Virus record (IMG/VR): IMGVR_UViG_3300042305_002284
Location: 1 to 64,000 of that record
Direction: 5' to 3' (one strand)
Origin: a virus
Length of the DNA: 64,000 nt
Below the pieces are notes generated by a model, which saw only the letters and a list, made by a program, of their open reading frames with translations, was not told the origin of the DNA and ran no database searches. Below, piece by piece: positions 47,212 through 57,375 of this stretch; position 1 is the first letter of the stretch; every line of letters starts with the position of its first letter. A program made the translations under genes and the position numbers.

Positions 47212-50200
47212 ATGATGAAAAACACTATATCAACAAGTTTCCGGATTGACCTGTCTACTATTGACCAAAAAATTGATAAACTTATAAAATTTTTACAGAA
47301 CTCATCTATCGATCTAAAAGATAGTGGTCTTGTTTTCAAATATACCGAACCAACTTACGAAACTATTGTAAGTTCTCTGCAAAATAGAAAATATAAAGAA
47401 ACATTATCAGAGTTTATTGATAATATATATGTAAACAGATTTCAGAATACAAAGCAAAAACTAATACAACAAGGAGTTGCTACCGAAACTGATTTTGTTT
47501 TTCCAACTCCAATGGATGATTTTGGTTCAACCTTTGATGCTTTTGCGGCAACCAATACAGATCCAAATAACTCAATATTGAATATATTGAATGTAAGGCC
47601 GTATAGGTTTTTGCAGGTTGATATTTTTGATAAAGAAGAAATAGAAACTTATTCTACAAACGCAGTATCAGTCATTTATGATATAAATAAACTTACTTAT
47701 TCAGTAAGCGTTCTTGATACAATAACAACATCATATGTTGATTCCCTAAATTTCAATTTTTCTTTTCGCAATTTTGCAAAAGAAGTTGAAGAAAAAGTAT
47801 TATTTATAAAAACAAAAGCACAAATACAACAAGAACAACAACCATTATCTGAACAACCGGTTGGCGATGCCCCGCCAAGTCCAGATGCAGAAGAACAGCA
47901 AGAATTTTTATTTTCACTGACTGGTGTTGTTGCAGGTGCGAATAATGCAATACAACTTATAAACATATATAATGAATCTTCTTTTCAAGATAGAAATAAG
48001 TTGGTACCATCCGGCGCGCAACAACTTCTAACAAAGTATCCACGAAGTGAAATAGCAAGTGTTGTAGGGCAAGATTTATATGATAATCAAATAGCAAACT
48101 TCAACGCAGACAAACAATACGATAGTAAAACAATAGAAACAGCAAAAATAAAAATTATTGATTATATTCTAAAAAATGAAATACAGCAAGTTTTAGAAGA
48201 AAAAATAAGTGCAACAAAGTTTCTAAATGATTTTAGATCAAAATATACTAACTATAACTTTTTTGAAGGCAGATTATTTGGAGACGGAATATCAAAAATA
48301 CTGCCAAAAGAAGAACTATTTTTTCGCTTGACTTACTTGCGTGAAACAGAAAACATAATAGTTCAACAACAAGAGCAACTATTTTCCAATCTAAATGTTG
48401 AATTTATAAACAGACAGTTTGCCTCTTTGCAAAGCGCTTTTGGACCAACTCAAAGAAACGATAAATTTGTTGCGATGATAGGCGGAACAGATATTGCTTC
48501 AAGCAAAAATGAGGTTGCCTTCTTCCAGCCAACAATACTTTCAATAATATCAAATATTGATTTTATATCTCTCAATATAAATGAAATTGATCCATTTTAT
48601 TGTCCTGTTCCACAAAGTTTACAGCCAAGTTTTAATGCACAAAAAGCCAACCTAAGACCAAGCGAATATGATAAAAATAATATTCAAAAATTTCGCCACT
48701 ATGTGGAATCAAACCCGGCAGCATTTACCCATATCACATTCCCAGACAAATATTTTATTCCTAACTTTCTTCGCGGTGCAGAAGACTTTTATGAATCAAG
48801 CAAGCAAACACTAACAAAAAATAAAATGGAACAAACTATACTCAGGTATAGTAAATACTATTATTCTGACGATTCTGAAACTCCTGCTGCCAATATAATA
48901 AGAGATCAAAATATAAGCAAGTTGTTGCAAGACTCTTTGCTTTATAATGGCTTTGGTCCTTATAATGTAAAGAAAAATTCTTTTTCTGATCCACTATCAA
49001 TAAAGCCAATAATAAACCAACTAAACAACCTATCAGAGAATGCCGCAGCACAAATTCAAAGTATTGTGTTTGCCAGAACAAACATAGCGTGCCTTCTAAA
49101 AGAGTTCCAAACCTGTTTTATGCCTCAAATGGGAAACTGCCGAGACATACTGCGGGGTTTTCGTTTTACTGAATTACAGCAGGTTATAGAAAGAGCATTT
49201 CCAAGAAGTATTTATTCAACCCTGTATGTTTCAATAGAACAGTTTCTTATTGACAATGCCAAGGATGAAAGAGAAAGAGCATTATTACGACAAATAAAAG
49301 ATATAGAAAAACAACTAAAAGATAGCGATAGAAAAGCAGTGGCTTTTGCCGAAATGGATAAAAGAAAAGAACCAGCCGAGGCTCTAAATATTTCAGATCA
49401 ACAGGTCGCTATTGGTGAAACAAACCTATCTCTTGAAGAACTTTATCAACAAAAACTTCAAGAATATAAAGAACTAAAACTAAATCAAGAAACCGCAGAA
49501 ACAACACAGCAAGATAAAATTGCTGCAAGAAGACAAATGCAGCCAGATGAATTGCAGCAAATAGATCAGTTTCTTGACTTTCTTGAAGAAAGAGGTATAA
49601 ATACCGATATACTTTGTAGTTTAGTTGATCTTTTCAATATAAGTCCAACATTTGGAACCATAACCTTACCAGAACTACCTCAATTTGATATTTACTCCGA
49701 AGTAAAACTTGGAGTAAACCTTGCTGTTGCGCAACTTATTATTGACACCATTGTTGCTTTTATAGTAAAAATACTTGAAGAACTTTTGACCTGTGGTGGA
49801 ATAAAAAATCTGCTATCTGCTGCAATAACAGGAGAGGCAGGTGACAGTGTTAGTGGTGCAGCCGCAGCAGCACTCAATCAACTATCTCGTAGTAGATTTG
49901 ATCTTGATGAATTCGTTGAAAAAAACCCACAAGTTGATCCGAATATATATGCAAGAGGTATGTCTGATATTGTAAATCGTTTACCAGAAAGCGTTACGGC
50001 GGAAGAAAATACTGCTTTTTTCACAACATTAGACTTTGGTTTTGGTGGAGAAATAAAAGTTGATGCAAAGACAAGAGCGCAAAGTATTTTGTTGAGTCCA
50101 AAAGCCGTGGCAACAACAGAAACAGAAGTAAAAATTGCCTTGGTTGGCCTTATTGATTCTCTTGCTCGTTTTCTGTCTCCTAATCAATTTATGGAACTTG

Positions 50201-53200
50201 TATCGGGTAATGCTGAAAAAAATACCATAACACAAGTATCCACATACATACAACAAAACCAGCCACAACTATCTTACCTGTCATCGCCAAGTATTGTTAG
50301 AAGTATGTTCTCATACATAGGAAGAATATCAGGACTTGATTCGGTGAGAAATGAACTTTTATCTGTTTCTACATTTTATATTACAAACAGACCAAGACAA
50401 GAACAACTTGTCTGCTTGGACCCTACATCTACTGAAATAATAGATGACGATAGAACATTAGATGACGATGGAACGTCAACTATTGTTGACTTCATTCAAC
50501 CAACACCTGATGATAAATACCGAGAGTTATTGGAAGAACTGCTAACTGCAAGTCCTAATACTCTAAAAAATAAAGTAGATGAAGAAATATTCAAACCACT
50601 ACTGATGGGTATGTTGCCAAATGGTAAAAAACTATCGTCTGTTGATAAGGCAAAAAAAAGTATAATAAAATCCGCTTTTGATATAACATCTAATGAGTTC
50701 AAAGAAAAAACAAACGATCTTTATTCAAAATTGGTTTATAAAAAACAAGTAACAAGAGAAGTAGAAAAAATAAAAAAAATAAAAAATGAAGAAGGTCAAG
50801 AAAACCAAATAGAAAACGAAGAATATAAAGACCTGGTAAACAAAGGTGGATATACCCCTGACTACTCGCAGCCAATAAATGTTACTGAAAAGAAGTATGT
50901 TTATGGTGGCTTATTTACTGAAAACTTTATAAAGAGTTCTAAAAATCTTGATATCTCATCTTCATTAGAGCAACTAAAAGTTTCTCTAAATGGAAATGTT
51001 GGATATAAAGACGATCAAGAAGAGCAAGTAAACTCCTCCCTTGGAAAAAAATGGAAATTTGAAAATACAATAAACACTACCGGTAGTGTTTATAAGTTCT
51101 TTGAAAATAATAGAGAAAAGTTTTCTTATATAACACCAACAACAGAAGCAAATATCTTATCGCAAACTCGTAATACAAGACAACAGTTCAATGCAGAACT
51201 AAAACTCTCTGTTGGTTCGGCTACAAACGGCAACATAAACGACCTACTATTCCAACAATATACAAATAAAGCATATTCTGACTTTATTTCTTTGATATAT
51301 GAAAAAATAACAAGTTTTATATCAAAAGATGGCTTGTTGCAACCAATGAACCTGGCTTCAATGAGTGGCGAAAGTTATATAACCGGAATAAGCAACAATC
51401 TGGCAGGAATATTTCCAGGTTTTGAAAACATAGCAAGTGCACTTGCTAACTTGCCGCCCATGGTAAGTCCTTTTGTTGATACACCGATGAAATATATAAA
51501 TTTCAGCCCAAAGCCAACAAGAGAACAAAAAAACAATAACATTGATCCTTCGCTTTATGGAAAACTTGAAGTAGAGCAGTTGGTATATAATATTTTAGAA
51601 AAAAGAGAAAAAGAAATAATAAACTTGAAAACTCTTCAAGAAGCATTGAAGGATGACGATAATAATATAAACTTTTCTCTAATAGACGGAATGTATTTCA
51701 GTTTGATAAGAGGTATTTGCATTGAACTCACCATGAGAGCAATATTCCCTCTAAGAGTTTTCAAGTTTGATAAAAGTATTATTGAAGATTTGATGATGCC
51801 AACTTATGGTTCGGATATTTTGTATGCTGAGATACAGCAATATGCTAACTCAATAAATAAAAGCAGCATGGTAGAACTAACCCAAAAGCATATCGCATAT
51901 CTACATGACTTTGTTTATGAATCAAAAATGTCAGCAGAAGAAAATAGCAAACTTTTCACAGAAATAAATGAAATAAAATCAAAAATAGTAAAACTTGAAG
52001 AAGACAAAGATATTGTTAGTTCGTATTATGGAAAGTTTTATACAACCATAAACTTATCTCAACAAGATAGGGAATACAAACAAAAACTAACAACATATTT
52101 GTCCTGTCTCAAACAAGAAATAGCACATTACAAAGAAAAACTTTGTAAGTTGCAAATGCGCAACCTCATATACAATGAAATGGTTGTGGTGTTGGATAAA
52201 CTATCTTATCTAACTTCAACAAATGAAAAAGTTAGATCAGAACTTGGAGTTGAATGTCAAGAAAGAGATAACAACGAACAACAAGTAAGTTTACAAACAC
52301 TTATAACCGATGCTCTTCTTCGTTCATCATTGCACGAAGTAACTTCAATCTTGCCGGCTGGCAATCTTTCTCTAAATACAAAAAATGAAGGAGCATTTTT
52401 ATCTTTACAAGATAAAAAGTTTGCCAATAGTATCAATCTTATTTTGGAACACTATGTAGAAGCTCCTTTCATAAAGACACAATACTCCTCCCAAAGACAG
52501 GAACAAATACAAAGAAAAAGTTTTGGAGTTATTACATTTTTACAGTTCCAAACACTTATACAAGCACTGCAACTTCGTGAAGATGAAAATATTGCACAAT
52601 ATTTTTCTGGTCCTTTGAAGTATGGGATGAGAATGATTTATGCTCCAAGCACAGCAATAACACAAGAAACCTCTGTTGAATATAGTGATACTGAAGGCTT
52701 GGATGCAACTTACCAAAATATAAAAAATCAAAATAAAAATAAGTTTATTATATTTGGAGACAACAATCAGAAAAGTGGTCTTGATTTTGTTCTTCAAGAA
52801 CAAACTCCTATAAATGAATATCAAAAAACATATTCTATACCATATCTAACAAATGCTGACACCGAAGGTAAAAGAAAACTTGGCCTAATAAATGTTTTTC
52901 CAATAGTGACAGAAGTTTTGGAACTATCCAGTATTGGCGTATCAACTGTTTCTCAGACAAAAGAGTTTATTACAGCCGTAGCAAATACGGATTCAAATAG
53001 ATACACCGATCTTTTGAAAGTAAGACTAAACTGTAACGGAAAACTAGCAAACTTCTACAAACTTCTCACAAACAACAATCTACTTTCAAATATGATGATT
53101 TTTTCAAGCATTGGAATACTTGGAAACGAAGAGATAAAACTAAACTTCTCGTCTCCAAGAACAAAGTTGATGAGTAGAATAGTAACAAAACTAACCTATA

Positions 53201-53703
53201 CTTATAGCGAAGACGACTTCGCTGAACTTATGGATAGATTTGGTTCTACTCAATATTTCAAAGAGTTCAACTCCGAACTTGCTTTGAAACTAAGTATAAG
53301 AGCGGCGATATATGTTTTACAATATTATTGTCAAATGACCGATCCAAATATAAGCATCGCTCTATTGATAAGAAATGCTATAAAAATAGCACTTAGCGTA
53401 GCGTCGCAAATACCTGGAACGCAAGGAAATATACCAAGCGAACTTCCCCTTCCTCTTACTCCATTGGCAATATATTCCATGGCTCAACTACCAATAACTG
53501 TCTTTGGTGTTCCTCCTGTCGGAATAGGTGTTGGACCTCCACTAACAATACCGGGTATGGTATTACTTGGTGCCGAAGCACTATTACTTGCTCTCGAGTT
53601 TTCTTTTGATATGGATGCAAACTCTAATAATGAAAAGATAAATAAAGAACTGAAAGACATGTGCTTTGATTTGGCAGGATATAAAAAATACAGTATTGAA
53701 TAA
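47212..53703 (+). CDS. Giant virion/baseplate protein, 2163 aa
   Basis: By far the longest gene here. Largely polar alpha/beta with coiled coils (LLRQIKDIEKQLKDSDRKAV). A hydrophobic central segment (GVNLAVAQLIIDTIVAFIVK, about residue 830) and a C-terminal one (TIPGMVLLGAEALLLALEF) could insert into membranes. It lies between the lysozyme-type hub gene and gp25/gp6, so a baseplate or tail-tip role is likely. No domain recognised; a tape measure is less likely because the sequence lacks long regular helices. Confidence 0.65.
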   Translation: MMKNTISTSFRIDLSTIDQKIDKLIKFLQNSSIDLKDSGLVFKYTEPTYETIVSSLQNRKYKETLSEFIDNIYVNRFQNTKQKLIQQGVATETDFVFPTPMDDFGSTFDAFAATNTDPNNSILNILNVRPYRFLQVDIFDKEEIETYSTNAVSVIYDINKLTYSVSVLDTITTSYVDSLNFNFSFRNFAKEVEEKVLFIKTKAQIQQEQQPLSEQPVGDAPPSPDAEEQQEFLFSLTGVVAGANNAIQLINIYNESSFQDRNKLVPSGAQQLLTKYPRSEIASVVGQDLYDNQIANFNADKQYDSKTIETAKIKIIDYILKNEIQQVLEEKISATKFLNDFRSKYTNYNFFEGRLFGDGISKILPKEELFFRLTYLRETENIIVQQQEQLFSNLNVEFINRQFASLQSAFGPTQRNDKFVAMIGGTDIASSKNEVAFFQPTILSIISNIDFISLNINEIDPFYCPVPQSLQPSFNAQKANLRPSEYDKNNIQKFRHYVESNPAAFTHITFPDKYFIPNFLRGAEDFYESSKQTLTKNKMEQTILRYSKYYYSDDSETPAANIIRDQNISKLLQDSLLYNGFGPYNVKKNSFSDPLSIKPIINQLNNLSENAAAQIQSIVFARTNIACLLKEFQTCFMPQMGNCRDILRGFRFTELQQVIERAFPRSIYSTLYVSIEQFLIDNAKDERERALLRQIKDIEKQLKDSDRKAVAFAEMDKRKEPAEALNISDQQVAIGETNLSLEELYQQKLQEYKELKLNQETAETTQQDKIAARRQMQPDELQQIDQFLDFLEERGINTDILCSLVDLFNISPTFGTITLPELPQFDIYSEVKLGVNLAVAQLIIDTIVAFIVKILEELLTCGGIKNLLSAAITGEAGDSVSGAAAAALNQLSRSRFDLDEFVEKNPQVDPNIYARGMSDIVNRLPESVTAEENTAFFTTLDFGFGGEIKVDAKTRAQSILLSPKAVATTETEVKIALVGLIDSLARFLSPNQFMELVSGNAEKNTITQVSTYIQQNQPQLSYLSSPSIVRSMFSYIGRISGLDSVRNELLSVSTFYITNRPRQEQLVCLDPTSTEIIDDDRTLDDDGTSTIVDFIQPTPDDKYRELLEELLTASPNTLKNKVDEEIFKPLLMGMLPNGKKLSSVDKAKKSIIKSAFDITSNEFKEKTNDLYSKLVYKKQVTREVEKIKKIKNEEGQENQIENEEYKDLVNKGGYTPDYSQPINVTEKKYVYGGLFTENFIKSSKNLDISSSLEQLKVSLNGNVGYKDDQEEQVNSSLGKKWKFENTINTTGSVYKFFENNREKFSYITPTTEANILSQTRNTRQQFNAELKLSVGSATNGNINDLLFQQYTNKAYSDFISLIYEKITSFISKDGLLQPMNLASMSGESYITGISNNLAGIFPGFENIASALANLPPMVSPFVDTPMKYINFSPKPTREQKNNNIDPSLYGKLEVEQLVYNILEKREKEIINLKTLQEALKDDDNNINFSLIDGMYFSLIRGICIELTMRAIFPLRVFKFDKSIIEDLMMPTYGSDILYAEIQQYANSINKSSMVELTQKHIAYLHDFVYESKMSAEENSKLFTEINEIKSKIVKLEEDKDIVSSYYGKFYTTINLSQQDREYKQKLTTYLSCLKQEIAHYKEKLCKLQMRNLIYNEMVVVLDKLSYLTSTNEKVRSELGVECQERDNNEQQVSLQTLITDALLRSSLHEVTSILPAGNLSLNTKNEGAFLSLQDKKFANSINLILEHYVEAPFIKTQYSSQRQEQIQRKSFGVITFLQFQTLIQALQLREDENIAQYFSGPLKYGMRMIYAPSTAITQETSVEYSDTEGLDATYQNIKNQNKNKFIIFGDNNQKSGLDFVLQEQTPINEYQKTYSIPYLTNADTEGKRKLGLINVFPIVTEVLELSSIGVSTVSQTKEFITAVANTDSNRYTDLLKVRLNCNGKLANFYKLLTNNNLLSNMMIFSSIGILGNEEIKLNFSSPRTKLMSRIVTKLTYTYSEDDFAELMDRFGSTQYFKEFNSELALKLSIRAAIYVLQYYCQMTDPNISIALLIRNAIKIALSVASQIPGTQGNIPSELPLPLTPLAIYSMAQLPITVFGVPPVGIGVGPPLTIPGMVLLGAEALLLALEFSFDMDANSNNEKINKELKDMCFDLAGYKKYSIE

Positions 53704-53727
53704 CTAAATAATATAGGAAATGTATAA

Positions 53728-54120
53728 ATGGCTGGATTTGGACCAAAACTACCACTAAAACTCGGAACAGAACAGGGTTACACACTGATTTCTGATCTGA
53801 AAAATCTAAGTAAGCAAAACTTTTTGATGCTTCTCCTAACAAATCCTGGGGAAAGAATAATGGATAACAACTTTGGTGTTGGTGTTCGTAGGTTGTTATT
53901 TGAAAATAACAGTGCTCTATTTAGATCAAACTTTGAACAGAGGTTGAGAACCCAGGCGCAGGAATATGTTCCCTATATAACTGTTACAAATGTTGACTAT
54001 TCTAATAGTAATGAAGATGGATATCTGCTCAGTGTAAAAATAACTTACTTTATTGTTCCTCTTGGCGAACTTGTGAATGTAACAATAGAAGCAAATGGAA
54101 ACATTGTAAGTTCTTCATAG
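53728..54120 (+). CDS. Baseplate wedge protein, gp25-like (GPW/gp25 family), 130 aa
   Basis: DLKNLSKQNFLMLLLTNPGE and RIMDNNFGVGVRRLLFEN are the family's signature: residues around NPGER and F-G-x-G-x-R. Forms the inner wedge of contractile-tail baseplates and starts sheath assembly. AGGAA precedes the ATG. Confidence 0.9.
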   Translation: MAGFGPKLPLKLGTEQGYTLISDLKNLSKQNFLMLLLTNPGERIMDNNFGVGVRRLLFENNSALFRSNFEQRLRTQAQEYVPYITVTNVDYSNSNEDGYLLSVKITYFIVPLGELVNVTIEANGNIVSSS

Positions 54121-54148
54121 TGTTCTATTTATAGTAGAGGAATACTTG

Positions 54149-55951
54149 ATGCCCAAAAAGAACATACCAATAGACTACTCAGCCAGAGACTTTCAAAGTA
54201 TCAAAAATGCTCTTGTAGAGCACGCTAAAAAATACTACCCAGATACCTACAAAGATTTTAGCGAAGTTGGCTTTGGCAGTTTGATGCTAGATACTGTTGC
54301 TTATATTGGTGATAATCTTTCTTTTTATTTAGACTATACAGCAAATGAAACCTTTTTGGATACGGCATCAGAGTTTGACAACATTCTCAAACTTTCAAAA
54401 CCTTTTGGATACAAATATAGCGAAAACCCATCATCGCACGGTATAGCAACATTTTATATACTTGTTCCAGCAAATAGTTTTGCGACAGCGCCAGATCCAA
54501 ACTATTTACCTATTCTAAAAAAGAACAGCACATTTACCAACAGAACTGGAACTTCATTTTCTCTTGTAGAGGATGTGTTTTTCAATAGAGAAGAAAATGA
54601 AGTTGTTGTTGGTTCCGTAAATGAAGATACCGGCTTGCCAGAAACATATGCCGTAAAAGCAAATGGTAAAGTTCAATCTGGATATCTTACACAGACCTTT
54701 TACGAAGTTGGCGAGTTTCAAAGATTTCTAAAAATACAAGTAAATATAGATTTCCTCACGGACATTATTTCGGTAACTGACGCAGACGGAAATGAATATT
54801 ATGAAGTTGATTATCTTAGTCAAGATATTGTATATCGTCCCATAATAAACAGAGATAATAACGACGAGAACTCCGAAGTAAAAAGCATACTAAAACCATT
54901 CTCTGTTCCAAGAAGATTTGTTGTTATTAGAGAAAGAGATAAAACATTTTTACAGTTTGGAACAGGCGATGCTTCGTCTGATACATACAACAGTGAGTTG
55001 GTTGATCCCGCTTCTGTGACAATAGATGTTTATGGGAAAAACTATGTTACCGATAAAGAGTTTGATCCAAATAATCTAATAAAAACTGATAAACTTGGTG
55101 TTGTTCCATCAAATACAACATTAAGAATAATAGTTAGAGCAAACACCTCAAATAATGTAAATACCGGTGCAGGAACCATTACAAGTGTTGGTAGCGCTAT
55201 ATTTGATTTTGGTGATACAAGAAATCTAAATGGAACCCTTGTAAACAATGTTCGTTCATCGCTTGAAGTAAACAATGAAGAACCAATCGTTGGAGATACT
55301 CCACAGGTAACACCAGAGGAGTTGAAGTTTAGAGTTTATAATACATTTGGTGCTCAAAATAGAGCAGTCACAGAAAAAGACTATGAAGCGCTCATGTATA
55401 ATATGCCACCGGAGTTTGGTAGTGTAAAAAGAGCAAGTATTGTTAGAGACTATAACTCTTTCAAAAGAAATATAAATATCTACGTAGTCTCGCAAGATTC
55501 CGCTGGAAAACTTACCAACTCAAATACCGTTCTAAAAGAAAATGTAAAAGTTTGGCTAAATAAAAACAAAATGGTGAATGATACTATTGATATTTTAGAT
55601 GCTAAAATAGTCAATCTTTCTATAAAGTTTAGTGTTGTTTCGGATATAGAGGCAGATAATGCAGAGGTTCTAAGAAACTGCATCTCTGCTCTTGAAACAG
55701 AATATTCAAAAACAAAGTTTATTGGCGAAGCGTTTTTTATAAGTGATGTTTACAATATTTTGAAAACTGTTCAAGGTGTAAATGATGTAAAAAATGTAAA
55801 AGTAGAACAAAAAAGTGGCATTGATTATTCTGATGTGTTTTTTGATATAAACCGTTTTATGTCAAGAGATGGTAGATATATAGAGGCGCCAAAAAATATT
55901 ATATTTGAAATAAAGTTTCCTCGTTCTGATATTTATGGAGAGATTAGTTGA
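54149..55951 (+). CDS. Baseplate wedge protein, gp6-like (baseplate J), 600 aa
   Basis: DYSARDFQSIKNALVEHAKK, SEVGFGSLMLDTVAYIGDNL and NRAVTEKDYEALM fit gp6/J-type wedge proteins, which form the dimeric ring around the hub. Length is close to T4 gp6. The ATG at 54149 has AGAGG 8-9 nt upstream; an in-frame TTG precedes it by one codon. A CTATTTATA word lies at 54125. Confidence 0.9.
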   Translation: MPKKNIPIDYSARDFQSIKNALVEHAKKYYPDTYKDFSEVGFGSLMLDTVAYIGDNLSFYLDYTANETFLDTASEFDNILKLSKPFGYKYSENPSSHGIATFYILVPANSFATAPDPNYLPILKKNSTFTNRTGTSFSLVEDVFFNREENEVVVGSVNEDTGLPETYAVKANGKVQSGYLTQTFYEVGEFQRFLKIQVNIDFLTDIISVTDADGNEYYEVDYLSQDIVYRPIINRDNNDENSEVKSILKPFSVPRRFVVIRERDKTFLQFGTGDASSDTYNSELVDPASVTIDVYGKNYVTDKEFDPNNLIKTDKLGVVPSNTTLRIIVRANTSNNVNTGAGTITSVGSAIFDFGDTRNLNGTLVNNVRSSLEVNNEEPIVGDTPQVTPEELKFRVYNTFGAQNRAVTEKDYEALMYNMPPEFGSVKRASIVRDYNSFKRNINIYVVSQDSAGKLTNSNTVLKENVKVWLNKNKMVNDTIDILDAKIVNLSIKFSVVSDIEADNAEVLRNCISALETEYSKTKFIGEAFFISDVYNILKTVQGVNDVKNVKVEQKSGIDYSDVFFDINRFMSRDGRYIEAPKNIIFEIKFPRSDIYGEIS

Positions 55952-57375
55952 TGTCTATCAAAAGATATATAGCAGAAAAAGATACGATGATAACTGATGC
56001 TTACAAGCAGAATCAGTTGACTCGCGGAACAAATGCAAACATGGGCGCCTCCGATGTTCTTGAAATCTTTTCCATATATGGACAAGTAACAACAAGTTCG
56101 TATGAAAAAGCAAGAATATTAATACAGTTTCCCATTCAAAACATTATAAATGATAGAAATAATAAAACAATAGCAGTAAGTGGTAGTTGTCAGTTTATTC
56201 TCAAACTAAGCAACGCTTCACACAGCGAATCAACACCAGAAAACATTACTGTTTCCGTAGCAGCAGTATCTGGTGCGTGGGAAGAGGGTCACGGTCTCGA
56301 TCTTGAAGGATATACAGATGTTGGAGTTGCCAACTGGTTGAGCGCTTCTTCTACTGCCGCATGGGCTTCACAAGGTGGAGATACTTATGCCGGCTCAATA
56401 CAGCAAACTATTGTAGAAGTCACAGATGACCTTGAAGTCGACATAACAAGTTTTGTTGAAGAGTGGATCGGTGGAACTAGGCCAAATAACGGTTTACTTA
56501 TTTCTCTTGATGCCGCACTGGAAGCAGATACTCAATCTTATTATACTAAAAAGTTTTTTGCAAGAAGAAGTCAGTTTTTTTACAAAAGACCATGGATAGA
56601 GGCGAGAAGCAACAGTTCAGTAAAGGATAAAAGAAATAGTTTTTATCTTAGTAGTGATTTACTTCCCTCGGAAGATAATCTAAATACATTATTTTTATAC
56701 AATAGTGTAAGGGGTCAACTAAAAAACATACCATCAGTTGGCACAGGAACGCTACTGGTTAGAATGTATTCTGGCTCATTTGACGAAGGTCCGACCGGTC
56801 CTCCTCTTATCCTTTTGAACGGTCCCGGAACTGCTGTGACTGGCGGATATTATTCAACCGGTGTATATACAGCATCAGTTGGTCTTAGTGGCTCTTTTAC
56901 TTGTTTGTATGATGTGTGGCAAACATTTTCTGGCTCACAAATATATACAGGTTCAGCAATAGTTCCAGCAACATATGACCCGGCAGAAGTTCAAGATATA
57001 CCAGAATATGTTTTGACAATACCAACTCTAAAACAATCTTATAGAAGCAAAGAGTTAGCAAGATTCAGAGTAGATGTAAAAGAAAGGCAGTGGGATTCAA
57101 ACATATATCACATTGCGGCATATGAACCAGATAAAACAATAGTTGAAAATCTTTATTATAGAGTGATAAGGTTAGCAGATAACTATGAAGTTGTATCTTA
57201 TGGAACAGGTTCTACAAAGCACACTTTGACTTCTTACGATCTTGAAGGAAACTATTTTGATCTTGATATGAGTTTGTTTGAGTCAGGATATGCATATAAG
57301 TTGTATTTTGGTTTTGACTATAATGGTTCTTTTTATGAAATAAAACATACTTTCAAGTTTAGGGTTGATAAATAA
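55951..57375 (+). CDS. Tail/baseplate structural protein, 474 aa
   Basis: Starts MSIKRYIAEKDTMITDAYKQ, then NMGASDVLEIFSIYGQV and EKARILIQFP, a block shared by T4-like marine phages; VEEWIGGTRPNNGLLISLDA resembles DNRLRE-type beta-sandwich domains. It overlaps gp6 by one base and the next gene by one. Probably part of the outer baseplate or a fibre base. Confidence 0.75.
   Translation: MSIKRYIAEKDTMITDAYKQNQLTRGTNANMGASDVLEIFSIYGQVTTSSYEKARILIQFPIQNIINDRNNKTIAVSGSCQFILKLSNASHSESTPENITVSVAAVSGAWEEGHGLDLEGYTDVGVANWLSASSTAAWASQGGDTYAGSIQQTIVEVTDDLEVDITSFVEEWIGGTRPNNGLLISLDAALEADTQSYYTKKFFARRSQFFYKRPWIEARSNSSVKDKRNSFYLSSDLLPSEDNLNTLFLYNSVRGQLKNIPSVGTGTLLVRMYSGSFDEGPTGPPLILLNGPGTAVTGGYYSTGVYTASVGLSGSFTCLYDVWQTFSGSQIYTGSAIVPATYDPAEVQDIPEYVLTIPTLKQSYRSKELARFRVDVKERQWDSNIYHIAAYEPDKTIVENLYYRVIRLADNYEVVSYGTGSTKHTLTSYDLEGNYFDLDMSLFESGYAYKLYFGFDYNGSFYEIKHTFKFRVDK

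Noticed and set aside
47212-53703. The 2163-residue protein as the tape measure protein
   Set aside because: It sits between the hub and gp25/gp6 genes and lacks the long regular helical pattern of tape measures.
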